Positions 9,185-17,864 of a DNA stretch of 64,000 nt are shown here, in pieces. The notes under the pieces were generated by a model, which was given only the letters and a program-made list of their open reading frames with translations, made no database searches and was not told where the DNA came from. The stretch is from Parendozoicomonas haliclonae (lineage in GTDB: Bacteria > Pseudomonadota > Gammaproteobacteria > Pseudomonadales > Endozoicomonadaceae), in the NCBI RefSeq assembly GCF_900174585.1, contig NZ_FWPT01000010.1, positions 157,569 to 221,568 on the forward strand, written 5' to 3'. Each line of letters opens with the position of its first letter. Position 1 is the stretch's first letter. Made by a program: the position numbers and the translations under genes.

Positions 9185-11512
9185 TTACATCTGACCTTTA
9201 CCCTCCAGAGCATTTTGCAGTTCCCGACGCAGCTCGGCCTGCTGGGACTCCAGACGGGTATCCAGAACTGAGCCTTTGCGGGTGATTAGCTGAAGGATCA
9301 GACGCATCACCTGCATATTGCTGAGCTTGGTATCCTGGCCACCAAGACCCTGCAAAATGGTGGATACCTGATTCTGCAGATTGGTGTGCTGAGCTTCAGA
9401 CTCTCTCAGTCGTTCATTCAGTTGTCTGTTCTCTTCGGTCAGACGCTTCGTCTCTGCTTCATGGCTCAGCTGGGTCTCTTTCTCGTTGGCAGAAAGACGG
9501 CGCTTGTTTTCTGAGGCCTGAAGCTGTTCCTGGCGAAGAGCTTTTTCTGAAGCTTCCAGATCTTTGATGCGGCTCAGATCCTGTTGAGCCTTGAACTGCA
9601 GATCTTTCTGGCCGGCTTCCAGTCGAGCGACTTTTTGCTGTTCGAGAGTCAGCTGATTCTTCAGCTGCTGTTCACGGCTATCAGCACCGTTTCTTGCCTC
9701 GTTCAACCGCTGGCTCAGTGAGCGAGCATTGTCATCACCACGGGTGACATTGCTCTTCAGTTGTTGATTATCATGACGTAGCTGATCCAGCTGACGGGCC
9801 TGTTGATCTATCTTCTGATGTAATCCCGGCAGTCTGTCTTTTAACTCAGACGTTTCTTTTTCGCTCTTGAGCTTTTCCTGTTCCAGTCGCTGAATATCCA
9901 GCTTCTGCTGACCTATGGTTTTTTCCATAGTTTTCAGGCGCTGCTGGAGGCTGTCGGTTTTCAGCTCTTCTTCAGACAGCTGGATCTCCAGCTGATGCTT
10001 TTCCTGATTAAACCGGCTGGCGGCTTCACTGATTTCTTTGGTCAGCTGCTCAATCTGCTTTTCCAGTGCCGGAATCTGACGGTTGCCTTTATCTCTCCAG
10101 ACGGTTAGAGACTGTTCCATCTGGAACTGATTCTGGCTATGGGTATTGGACGCCTGCTCCAGCATGTCTTCCAGTTCCTGCACCCGTTCACCATTGCTAC
10201 TGGCGACCATGCGGGCCTGGGTGACTTCTCTTTTCAGATGGGCTTCACTGTCCTCATAGCGACGTTTCATAAGCGTCATGGCCTGATCTTTTTTCTGGAT
10301 CTTGAGTGCATTGGTGGCATTTGCCTCTCTCAGAGCATCTCTGCTTTCCTGAAGCTGAGTCTGCAGATCACTCACTTGGCGCTGTAGTACCTGACTGCGA
10401 GTCATCCACTGCTTACAGGTTTTCTTCTGCTCTTCCAGTTGACGCAGGTTGTCCTGACATTCACGTTCCAGCCTACGGACATTTGCCTGGTTACGTTCTG
10501 CCGCCAGTCTGGCACTGGTGACAGCATCATCACGTTCACGGGTCAGCTTCTCAACCTCCTGACTGCTCTTCTGCCACTGCTGAGAATAATAATTACCGTT
10601 CTGTTCTGCCTGTATGCGATCTCTGCCTTCTTTATTGGCCAGCTCTTGCAGGCGTACTGTATCGCCGTGCAACTGCTGATGCTGATGCTTGGCCAGATCA
10701 AGATCACGGTTTTTCTGTTTGATCGTTGCGTCATAATAATTATGCTGGGCTCTGGCTTCATTCTGGGCTTTGATCAGCTCTTCGGCCTTGTTGTTGTAAA
10801 GGCGCTGGTAGCCCCGCAAGCGATGCACTTCAGCGATATTCTCAGCGTGCTGTCTCTGGTAGACCTGAGCCTGATTACTCAGGCGATGAATCTCATTTTC
10901 AAGTTCAATAATTTTCTGTGATTGGACACGTTCGGCCTCATGGTTGAAGTCCATCAGCTCATTGATGCCTTCATTCAGTTGCAGCTCATTGCTGCGCTGG
11001 GCGTGGGCTTGTTGCATATCCAGATCAACCAGACCAAGAGTGCTTAGAATCTGGTTGATGGTGTCACGGCGGGTATTGGCCAGCGCTATAGACTGGGTCA
11101 TTTCTTTTTTCAGCGCTTCCGCCTCATTCTGGAAACGACTGTTTTCTGTAGCGACTTCTGCATCCAAGGGTTCATGCTGGCCGAGATCATGATGCGGATA
11201 CCGGCCCATTATCTCGGCCAGGTTTTGATCGTGAGTTGATCTCGCTTCATTGGCTCGTTTGCGGAATCTGGCCAGTTCCGTACCCAGCTCATTATCGGAG
11301 ACTGGAGCTTTGGTCGCGGAGTAGCCAAAAAGGGCGCGATAGATGGACGAAGCGGGAACTGTAACGATTTTCGGAATGGCATAAACCCAGCTTACGATAT
11401 AGCCCCAGGTGGATCCTGTGGCTTCGGGGGTATCCGGTTTGTCGTTCGCTACTTCCTGCTCGGGGAAATGAACTTGTCCGGTCGCGTGGTGAACACCTCT
11501 GTGATAGGCCAT
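9185..11512 (-). CDS. Large coiled-coil protein of unknown function
   Basis: The 775-residue product is dominated by heptad-rich, Gln/Glu/Lys/Arg-rich sequence from about residue 75 to 740, which predicts an extended coiled coil like that of myosin-tail or SMC-like proteins but without ATPase motifs. The first 60 residues differ: a short hydrophobic stretch (YIVSWVYAIPKIVTVPASSIYRALFG) may contact a membrane. There is no clear signal peptide. I start at the ATG at 11512, preceded by GGGAGG, not at the upstream ATG at 11548. It is a single-gene unit between convergent and divergent neighbours. Function is unknown; a structural or effector role is possible. Confidence 0.75.
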   Translation of the reverse strand: MAYHRGVHHATGQVHFPEQEVANDKPDTPEATGSTWGYIVSWVYAIPKIVTVPASSIYRALFGYSATKAPVSDNELGTELARFRKRANEARSTHDQNLAEIMGRYPHHDLGQHEPLDAEVATENSRFQNEAEALKKEMTQSIALANTRRDTINQILSTLGLVDLDMQQAHAQRSNELQLNEGINELMDFNHEAERVQSQKIIELENEIHRLSNQAQVYQRQHAENIAEVHRLRGYQRLYNNKAEELIKAQNEARAQHNYYDATIKQKNRDLDLAKHQHQQLHGDTVRLQELANKEGRDRIQAEQNGNYYSQQWQKSSQEVEKLTRERDDAVTSARLAAERNQANVRRLERECQDNLRQLEEQKKTCKQWMTRSQVLQRQVSDLQTQLQESRDALREANATNALKIQKKDQAMTLMKRRYEDSEAHLKREVTQARMVASSNGERVQELEDMLEQASNTHSQNQFQMEQSLTVWRDKGNRQIPALEKQIEQLTKEISEAASRFNQEKHQLEIQLSEEELKTDSLQQRLKTMEKTIGQQKLDIQRLEQEKLKSEKETSELKDRLPGLHQKIDQQARQLDQLRHDNQQLKSNVTRGDDNARSLSQRLNEARNGADSREQQLKNQLTLEQQKVARLEAGQKDLQFKAQQDLSRIKDLEASEKALRQEQLQASENKRRLSANEKETQLSHEAETKRLTEENRQLNERLRESEAQHTNLQNQVSTILQGLGGQDTKLSNMQVMRLILQLITRKGSVLDTRLESQQAELRRELQNALEGKGQM

Positions 11513-11747
11513 TGTGAACCTCCCTGTTCTCATAAGCTGGCTATGCAATGTTACTTATGAGCCGTTTCTATCAGGGTTGTTCGCGCTACTGTCTGCAATA
11601 GTCAGTGCTGCTAACAGTGCTGTCAGCAGCACTGACCTGCTTGTGAATTATCGCCTTTCTCGGAATTTGTTGATCTGTATCATCGGGTTAAGGCACCCTC
11701 TGCGGGGACAATAAAAAGAATCACAACGCTCGCTTTGAGGACGAACA

Positions 11748-13310
11748 ATGTCACGCAAAGGACTCGGTTTCCGCCTTGCCGCGGTTTCTGTACTGGCGGC
11801 TGCGGTCAGCGCCTGCTCGATGATGCCGCAGAACAGCTGGTTCGGCGAAGATAAAGTCGAAAAATTCACCGTTCTTCATACCAATGATCACCACGGCCGT
11901 TTCTGGACCAGCCGTAAAGGCGAGTGGGGTATGGCTGCCCGTATGACTCTGGTTTCCCAGGTGCGTGCAGAAGTTGAAGCCGAAGGCGGTCATGTACTGC
12001 TGCTGTCCGGCGGTGATATCAACACCGGTGTGCCTGAGTCCGATCTGCAGGATGCGATCCCGGATTTCAAGGGTATGAACCTGCTGGGCTATGACGCCAT
12101 GGCTGTGGGTAACCATGAGTTTGATAACTCTTCTGAAGTGCTGAAAATGCAGCAGGATCTGGCTGAGTTCCCGTTCCTCTCTGCCAACATCGTATACAAG
12201 GCTAATGGCGAACACGCGTTCAAGCCTTATACCACTTTCGAGCTGGGTGACATTACTGTTGGTGTGATGGGCCTGACCACTACCGATACCCCTAAGCAGA
12301 GCAACCCTGAGAATATGAAGGGGCTGGAGTTTATCTCCCCTGTAGAAGCGGCCAGGAAGCTTCTGCCTGAGCTGCAGGACGAAACTGATGTGATTATCGC
12401 TCTGACTCATATGGGTCACTACCAGAACGGTGATCACGGTGTGAATGCCCCAGGTGATGTAACCCTCGCCCGTAGTGTTGATGGCATCGATCTGATTGTT
12501 GGTGGTCATTCCCAGGACCCACTGTTCAAGCCTGACCTGCAAAACAACACACTGATCGTACAGGCTCAGGATTGGGGCCGTTACGTTGGTCGTGCTGACT
12601 TTGAATACCGTGATGGCAAGCTGAGCCTGCTCAACTATGAACTGATTCCTGTAAACCACAAAGGTAACTTCACCTTTGCTCAGGACGAAAAAATGCTCAA
12701 GCTACTGACGCCTTATCAGGAGAAGGGCGCCAAGCTGGTAGAACAGCAGGTAGGTTCTGTTGACGAGCGTCTGGCCGGTGACCGTAACGAAGTGCGTTTC
12801 GGCTACACCAACCTGGGTCGTCTGATCACCAGTGGCATGATGTCCAAGGCCAATGCGGACCTGGCGGTTATGAACTCCGGTGGTATTCGTGCCAGCATCG
12901 ATGCCGGTGAAATCACCTACCGCGATATCCTGACGGTTGCGCCTTTCGGTAATGGTCTGGCTTATGTGGATATGAGCGGTAAGGAAGTGGTTGAGTACCT
13001 GAAGGTTGTAGCTGCCAAGCCAACCAATAGTGGTGCGTTCGCTCACTTCAACGGCGTGGAAATGAAGATTGACGGCGAGAAGGTTGATGTGATCAAGATC
13101 GGCGGCAAGTCCGTTGATATGGATAAGACCTACCGTATGGCGCTGCTGAACTTCTCAGCCAAGGGCGGTGACAACTACCCGAATGTGTCCGAGCATCCTG
13201 GCTATGTGGATACCGGCTATATCGATGCCGACGTTCTGCGTGAGTATGTTGAGAAGATGTCTCCGCTGAAAGTCTCTGACTTTGTACCGGCAGGTATTGA
13301 GCGTCGTTAA
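11748..13310 (+). CDS. 5'-nucleotidase / UshA-like lipoprotein
   Basis: The 520-residue product has a lipoprotein signal (LAAAVSAC, Cys at residue 23), so it is probably anchored in the outer membrane like the Vibrio enzyme NutA. The N-terminal metallophosphatase domain shows TNDHHG, GNHEFDN and GGHSQ metal-binding motifs; the C-terminal 5'-nucleotidase domain (from about residue 335) includes MNSGGIRASIDAGEITY and the GGDNYP substrate loop. The family dephosphorylates extracellular nucleotides and UDP-sugars so that nucleosides and phosphate can be taken up. It stands alone, preceded by GAGGA and followed by a hairpin. Confidence 0.92.
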   Translation: MSRKGLGFRLAAVSVLAAAVSACSMMPQNSWFGEDKVEKFTVLHTNDHHGRFWTSRKGEWGMAARMTLVSQVRAEVEAEGGHVLLLSGGDINTGVPESDLQDAIPDFKGMNLLGYDAMAVGNHEFDNSSEVLKMQQDLAEFPFLSANIVYKANGEHAFKPYTTFELGDITVGVMGLTTTDTPKQSNPENMKGLEFISPVEAARKLLPELQDETDVIIALTHMGHYQNGDHGVNAPGDVTLARSVDGIDLIVGGHSQDPLFKPDLQNNTLIVQAQDWGRYVGRADFEYRDGKLSLLNYELIPVNHKGNFTFAQDEKMLKLLTPYQEKGAKLVEQQVGSVDERLAGDRNEVRFGYTNLGRLITSGMMSKANADLAVMNSGGIRASIDAGEITYRDILTVAPFGNGLAYVDMSGKEVVEYLKVVAAKPTNSGAFAHFNGVEMKIDGEKVDVIKIGGKSVDMDKTYRMALLNFSAKGGDNYPNVSEHPGYVDTGYIDADVLREYVEKMSPLKVSDFVPAGIERR

Positions 13311-13331
13311 TTAAACGCTAATATCTGTACT

Positions 13332-13360
13332 GAAGAAGGGAGCCGTTGGCTCCCTTCTTC
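13332..13360. terminator. Hairpin after the 5'-nucleotidase gene
   Basis: GAAGAAGGGAGCC and GGCTCCCTTCTTC form a perfect 13-base-pair stem with a 3-base loop, 20 bases after the stop. There is no long T tract, so termination strength is uncertain. Confidence 0.65.
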
Positions 13361-13384
13361 GTGCGCGGAATATTGATCTATTGA

Positions 13385-14359
13385 TCAGAGTCCGGCGTTC
13401 TGCAGACGATTGGCATGCTGGCGATATACGGCAACAGGGTCGGTATCCAGCAGACTGTGCAGACCAAACAGCAGATTGGTCTCATCGATATGGTTCATTC
13501 GATAATCATCACGAATCACCATGCCCATATGGGATGAGCAGCGACCGACCAGACCATCGTTGGCTTCATCAATCTGGGGGGCCAGAATCGAGAAGAAGTA
13601 ATCGGAAGGATCCAGCGGATTGGTAAAGGCCTGGGTGCCGCCCCATGAGTAGTAGCGGATACCATCAACCTCATAGTCGCCCTCTCCACAATCGGAAGGG
13701 ATGGCGGCCGGGAAACGCTGGTTAAAGTCGGCGCTGCCGGATGAGCTCAGAGATTGCAGAGAGGCAGTCGCATCCTGGCCATTATCGGTAGGGTTGTTGG
13801 ACATCAGGTTAATCAGCCCCGACAGCGCTTCCATAATCACGAACGCAGCATCACCGACAACCGGAGTGTCTCCTACTTCCAGCACCAGATCAGCAACCGG
13901 GCTGCCCTTATGGGGAGAGCCGACACTGGTTACCGACTTCACGAGATCAGGACGAACGCCGGCAACAAAGCGGCTGGTAGGTCCACCATGAGAATGACCA
14001 ATCAGGTTAAAGCCTTCCGCTCCGGTAATGGCCTGCAGCTCTTCCAGCTGGGCCAGCAGTTCTAATCCGCGTTGTTCGGTGCTGGCCAGTCCGGAAACCT
14101 GGGCGACATAAACCTCGGCACCGCTCTTTTCCAGCTCCCTGGGGATTTTGTACCAGTATTCGACCAGACCGAAGGCGGTGGTATCAAACCCGAACATGCC
14201 GTTCACCAGTACAATCGGGTAGCGGGTTTCGGTGTAGGTATCCTTTTTCCACCACCAGGCTGATGCCGGTGTGGCCAGCAGGCTGATAATCATTCCGAGA
14301 AGGGGAGCGAGAAACGCTAATCGCAGCCTTGGCCGGAAACGTGGTGAGAAAGAGCGCAT
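13385..14359 (-). CDS. Secreted triacylglycerol lipase, family I.1/I.2
   Basis: The 324-residue precursor has a signal peptide ending near TPASA (residue 34) and an alpha/beta-hydrolase fold. The nucleophile elbow is GHSHGG with Ser123; the oxyanion region is VLVNGMFGFD; the catalytic His is probably in MNHIDETN near residue 292, and the acid residue in DEANDGLVGRCSSH, which also fits the calcium and disulfide region of this family. Such lipases need a dedicated foldase, encoded directly upstream, and leave by type II secretion after folding in the periplasm. The 66-base spacing suggests one transcript. Confidence 0.92.
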   Translation of the reverse strand: MRSFSPRFRPRLRLAFLAPLLGMIISLLATPASAWWWKKDTYTETRYPIVLVNGMFGFDTTAFGLVEYWYKIPRELEKSGAEVYVAQVSGLASTEQRGLELLAQLEELQAITGAEGFNLIGHSHGGPTSRFVAGVRPDLVKSVTSVGSPHKGSPVADLVLEVGDTPVVGDAAFVIMEALSGLINLMSNNPTDNGQDATASLQSLSSSGSADFNQRFPAAIPSDCGEGDYEVDGIRYYSWGGTQAFTNPLDPSDYFFSILAPQIDEANDGLVGRCSSHMGMVIRDDYRMNHIDETNLLFGLHSLLDTDPVAVYRQHANRLQNAGL

Positions 14360-14425
14360 AGTTGTGTCCTTATTATTGTTATTAATGCATTTTTATTAGT
14401 TACATCTTCTCAGCTGAAACCTCTT

Positions 14426-15457
14426 TTACAGCTTGTTGGTCTTTTCCAGTGCCAGAACCAGATGCTGCTCCGGCCCGGAAAAGGAATTCTCTATCAGGTT
14501 TTGGAATGTGCTGTCTCCGGGGGGAAAACCGCTGGCCAATAACTGCTGTTTTTGTTGTTGGTAGTGGTCAAGCCGGGTTTGCCATTGATGGCGTCGCTTA
14601 TCTAGTGCCGTAAGGCGTTCAGCGGCTTCTGTTCCATAAGCCTGAGAGCGCAGAACGTAGATATCGTTAGGGCTTGCTCCCTGCTCTTTGGCTGTTTCTA
14701 TTTGCTGCTGAACAGTATTGAATCTCTCAGAAGCTGCCGGCTGGGCAAATTGCGGCCAGGTTTTGGCAAGCTGCTGCTGTTGGATACTTCGCTCGTCCGC
14801 ACTCAGGCTGCTGTTGCTCTGGATAGCCAGCTTCTCCTGCATATATTGATCGTAGAGAGTCTCATCGCCATAAAAGGCTTCGGTCATCTCAGCACCCAGA
14901 TATTCTAGTCGGGTTGTAGTAAGCAATTCGGTTTTCAGGCGAAAGAGTTCGGACAAAGATAATTGGCTGGAAGATGCTGCCAGCGATTGCTGTTGTTCGG
15001 CCAGTGCCACACGGTAGTTGATATATTGATCCAGATAATCTGTTGCCCGCTGGGCGATGCGGGCGTTGTGCTGAGTTTTAACGGCCTGATAAAACTGCTG
15101 GCGGATGGAGGAAAGAGACTGTTCGCCCAGTGTCGCCAGATAGTATTCAAACAGTCTGCGCATTCCGGCAGTGATAAAAATGTTTCCCTGTTCGTCTACT
15201 GTAATGCTGCCATCAGGACTGGTTCCCCGTAACGATCTGATTTGTGGAGAGGGAGTATGGCTTTGGGTTGGTGTTGTTAGTGCCCCACTATGGAGCATGG
15301 GGCGTTCCACAGAAGAGTTCGTGTTGGTATCGTCGGTGTGGTTATCAGATATTTGAACTGGCTGTGACGGTGCTGAATGCAGCAGCCAGCCGGCCAGAAG
15401 CGTAACCAGCAGTCCTGCCAGAAGCAGTGCTATGGATTTTGGCAGAGGGAGAACCAT
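14426..15457 (-). CDS. Lipase-specific foldase (LipB/Lif)
   Basis: This 343-residue protein has an N-terminal membrane anchor (about residues 8-27), a Pro/Thr/Ser-rich linker, then the helical chaperone domain. The foldase signature Rx1x2FDY appears as RRLFEYYLA near residue 119, with Glu in place of Asp, a conservative change. The family holds its lipase in the periplasm and drives final folding. The gene precedes the lipase gene, the reverse of the Pseudomonas lipA-lipB order but like the order I recall from Acinetobacter. Confidence 0.88.
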   Translation of the reverse strand: MVLPLPKSIALLLAGLLVTLLAGWLLHSAPSQPVQISDNHTDDTNTNSSVERPMLHSGALTTPTQSHTPSPQIRSLRGTSPDGSITVDEQGNIFITAGMRRLFEYYLATLGEQSLSSIRQQFYQAVKTQHNARIAQRATDYLDQYINYRVALAEQQQSLAASSSQLSLSELFRLKTELLTTTRLEYLGAEMTEAFYGDETLYDQYMQEKLAIQSNSSLSADERSIQQQQLAKTWPQFAQPAASERFNTVQQQIETAKEQGASPNDIYVLRSQAYGTEAAERLTALDKRRHQWQTRLDHYQQQKQQLLASGFPPGDSTFQNLIENSFSGPEQHLVLALEKTNKL

Positions 15458-15614
15458 TGCCTTATCTCTTGTTGTTTTTATTGTATGAGATGGTTGTTAT
15501 TTGATCAGTTGCACTGTGTTTGTGCAATAACAGGCGGCGGGAGACTTCTATTGGCCGGGCTCGTAACAAGCAGCCCGGTATATTGAGTTGGCAGTGAGAG
15601 TTATGCAGAGAGTG

Positions 15615-15797
15615 TTAGCAGGTTGCCCTTACTCTGCTGGAGTCGTCGTTCGGGCAGGGCAGCAGATCTCTGGTTTGATAGCTGCGCAGCTCTCCCCACT
15701 CCATTCGTACCTTTAGCCAGCCCTTTTGAAGAATGCCTTCAATAATGCCACGTTCATAGGTGATGCGATCACGTACATAAAGGTGTTTGACTTTCAT
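15615..15797 (-). CDS. Small hypothetical protein (60 residues)
   Basis: The product starts MKVKHLYVRDRITYERG and is rich in alternating beta-forming residues; the pattern RDRITYERGIIEGILQKGWLKVRMEWGE resembles a small SH3/KOW-like barrel, which is a guess from pattern only. No cysteine pair or membrane segment. I start at 15797, since the upstream ATG adds seven unlikely residues. It lies 157 bases upstream of the foldase on the same strand and may or may not belong to that transcript. Confidence 0.5.
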   Translation of the reverse strand: MKVKHLYVRDRITYERGIIEGILQKGWLKVRMEWGELRSYQTRDLLPCPNDDSSRVRATC

Positions 15798-15986
15798 CCC
15801 TGTCGTCCCCGTTTCCATCGATTGTTATTTATAAGTCTGTTCGGTTCGGTTGAAGCTTCCATGAATATTGGGTGAACATTCTTTGAATACGAGCCGGATT
15901 AATCACCCATTCCTAAAGTCTAGAACCGGTTGACGTGATATGAGGGGCATTTTTTGAAGGAAGATACGAAAAGGAAAATAGATAGA

Positions 15987-16009
15987 AGGCTGCTGTCGGA
16001 CAGCAGCCT
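15987..16009 (-). terminator. Terminator downstream of the YciC-like gene
   Basis: AGGCTGCTG and CAGCAGCCT form a 9-base-pair stem with a 5-base loop just after the stop of the gene at 16021. On the minus strand it is followed by T-rich sequence. Confidence 0.7.
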
Positions 16010-16020
16010 AAACACAGAGT

Positions 16021-16713
16021 TTATTTAGCAGCTTGCTTGATCGCGCTATAAACCCGGAACAGGTAAATAGCATAAAGACTGCGCAGTACGCCCTGCACCA
16101 CACCCACAGCAATAGACACCAGTGGTGTATCTGTGGCGCCGACCATTTGGGCAAGGCCCAGAGTAATGGCGGTTATGCCGGGGAACAGAATTACCAGCCC
16201 CAGGAAAATGACCCATGTGACCGGCACGGTTGCGCCAAAGCTGCTGCGCATACCTTCAAACAGGCTCTGACGATCCAGGATGCAGAACATCTCGCTCAGA
16301 CACAGACGCACCAGCAGATAAATACCCGGCACAATAAACAGTGACAGACCGGCCATAACCGCAAGTGTGGTAACAATGCTCAGCATCAGCATACGAGGCC
16401 AGAACTGAACGGAGTGTTGGTAGCACTGTAGCGGCCCGCGCTGGTGGCCGCTGACCGCTGCAGCCATATACAGCACGACAACAGTCTGCAGAATTGGGAA
16501 CAGGATGATTTCGACCATAAAGCCCGAGAACAGCTGTTGTTCTTTGGGCAGGCCCAGAATGTAGAAGCGGTAGACCAGCTCGCTGACCAGTGCATAGGGT
16601 AAAACAATCAGGGCGAGGTTCTTCAGGTTGCCCCGGAAAAACCGCAGCGTGTCCTGTAAATAACTGTGAACGAGTGCAGGGGTGGTTTGCATGGAAATGT
16701 TATTGGGCCTCAT
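16021..16713 (-). CDS. YciC/UPF0259-like inner-membrane protein
   Basis: The 230-residue protein has about six hydrophobic segments (about 30-50, 65-90, 108-135, 165-190, 195-220) and no catalytic motif. The layout, with LFIVPGIYLLVRLCLSEMFCILDR in the middle, is that of the YciC family of envelope proteins of unknown role. Two starts are possible; the ATG at 16692 would shorten it by seven residues. It is monocistronic, with its own terminator. Confidence 0.7.
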   Translation of the reverse strand: MRPNNISMQTTPALVHSYLQDTLRFFRGNLKNLALIVLPYALVSELVYRFYILGLPKEQQLFSGFMVEIILFPILQTVVVLYMAAAVSGHQRGPLQCYQHSVQFWPRMLMLSIVTTLAVMAGLSLFIVPGIYLLVRLCLSEMFCILDRQSLFEGMRSSFGATVPVTWVIFLGLVILFPGITAITLGLAQMVGATDTPLVSIAVGVVQGVLRSLYAIYLFRVYSAIKQAAK

Positions 16714-16905
16714 CTTTTGCGGCAGCCAGCCTTCGAGGCGCTATCTCCCGTGGTTAACGTTGTGATTCGTTATGATCAGGCAGGTTTTACCACAACCATC
16801 CCTGCTTTGGGAATGCGGCGGCTTACTGATAGCCTCTCGGATTTGATCAGTAAGCCGGGTAATAAAAGAATCCGGTGAATAAAAGTGTGGGCTTATGCGG
16901 CGGTG

Positions 16906-17661
16906 TTACAGGTACTCGGCCAGTATCTTGTCCACATCTCCACGCTCATACATATTTTTCAGTTCCTGGTTCATGGTATCGATCACGGCATCATCGGTGC
17001 TCTTGTGCATGGCCAGCCAGAATTCACCACTGCTAAACGTCATCACCGGTTTCACCTGGTAGCGGAAGTTGGAAGCGATATAAGGGCCGGTCAGGGAGCT
17101 GGAAGCCCACAGATCGATAGAGCCATTTCTCAGGCGAGCAATGTTGACCGCATCATTGCTGGCTCTTTTAGGGGTTATGCCCAGCTCAACCAGATGATCG
17201 GTGATGGCATCGAAGGTGAACGAGCCGACTGAATACTTTTTGGCTTCAAGAATATTGTTCAGTTTGATCTCATCATCCAGACGGGCCAGCAGCACCCAGT
17301 CTTCGTAATAAACAGGACCAACCCACTTAAACATATCTTCCCGCTCTGCGGACCGGAAAGTGGAGTAAACACCATAGCCTGGGGTGGCTGCCGCAGTATT
17401 GAAGGCGTCATCCCAGCTGCTTTTCAGATGATACTCTGCGGTATAGCCGATGTTTTTAAACAGCTGGCGGATAATATCGGTTGCCAGTCCCGAGACGCCG
17501 TCATTCTTGGCCACACTCTTGCCCGTCAGGCTCATCTGCAGTGGGGCGAAGCTTTCCGTCAACAGGGTAAACTCCTGGGTGGCGGATGCGGTTGCACTAA
17601 GGGTCGTCAGCAGACAGGCGGCTACGCCTCTCCGGAGGAGGGAGACAGTTCGATTCATCAT
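16906..17661 (-). CDS. Periplasmic solute-binding protein, family 3
   Basis: The 251-residue precursor has a signal peptide (cleavage near SATASA, residue 27) and the bacterial extracellular solute-binding family 3 fold: FTLLTESFAPLQM near the start, GLATDIIRQLFKNIGY, and the hinge segment GSIDLWASSSLTGPYIA. Members bind amino acids or related polar solutes. No permease or ATPase gene is adjacent, so it may feed a transporter encoded elsewhere or act as an orphan sensor protein. It lies next to the BCCT gene, but 200 bases separate them. Confidence 0.82.
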   Translation of the reverse strand: MMNRTVSLLRRGVAACLLTTLSATASATQEFTLLTESFAPLQMSLTGKSVAKNDGVSGLATDIIRQLFKNIGYTAEYHLKSSWDDAFNTAAATPGYGVYSTFRSAEREDMFKWVGPVYYEDWVLLARLDDEIKLNNILEAKKYSVGSFTFDAITDHLVELGITPKRASNDAVNIARLRNGSIDLWASSSLTGPYIASNFRYQVKPVMTFSSGEFWLAMHKSTDDAVIDTMNQELKNMYERGDVDKILAEYL

Positions 17662-17864
17662 AATGCTTTATTGTGAGTCGTTTTGGTTCTGTTTTTGTAG
17701 GGATGTGTCGTATAGAAAACACCCCTGAGTTCAGAGGCATTTTACGAGAAGAGCAGGCCATAGTTACGGCCTCGGTCAATGATTGATCGCTTTTATCCCG
17801 GAACTGGGAACTGGCTGGCAAAAATAATAAACTCTTTATTAAAACAGTTGGTTGTTGGCGAATA

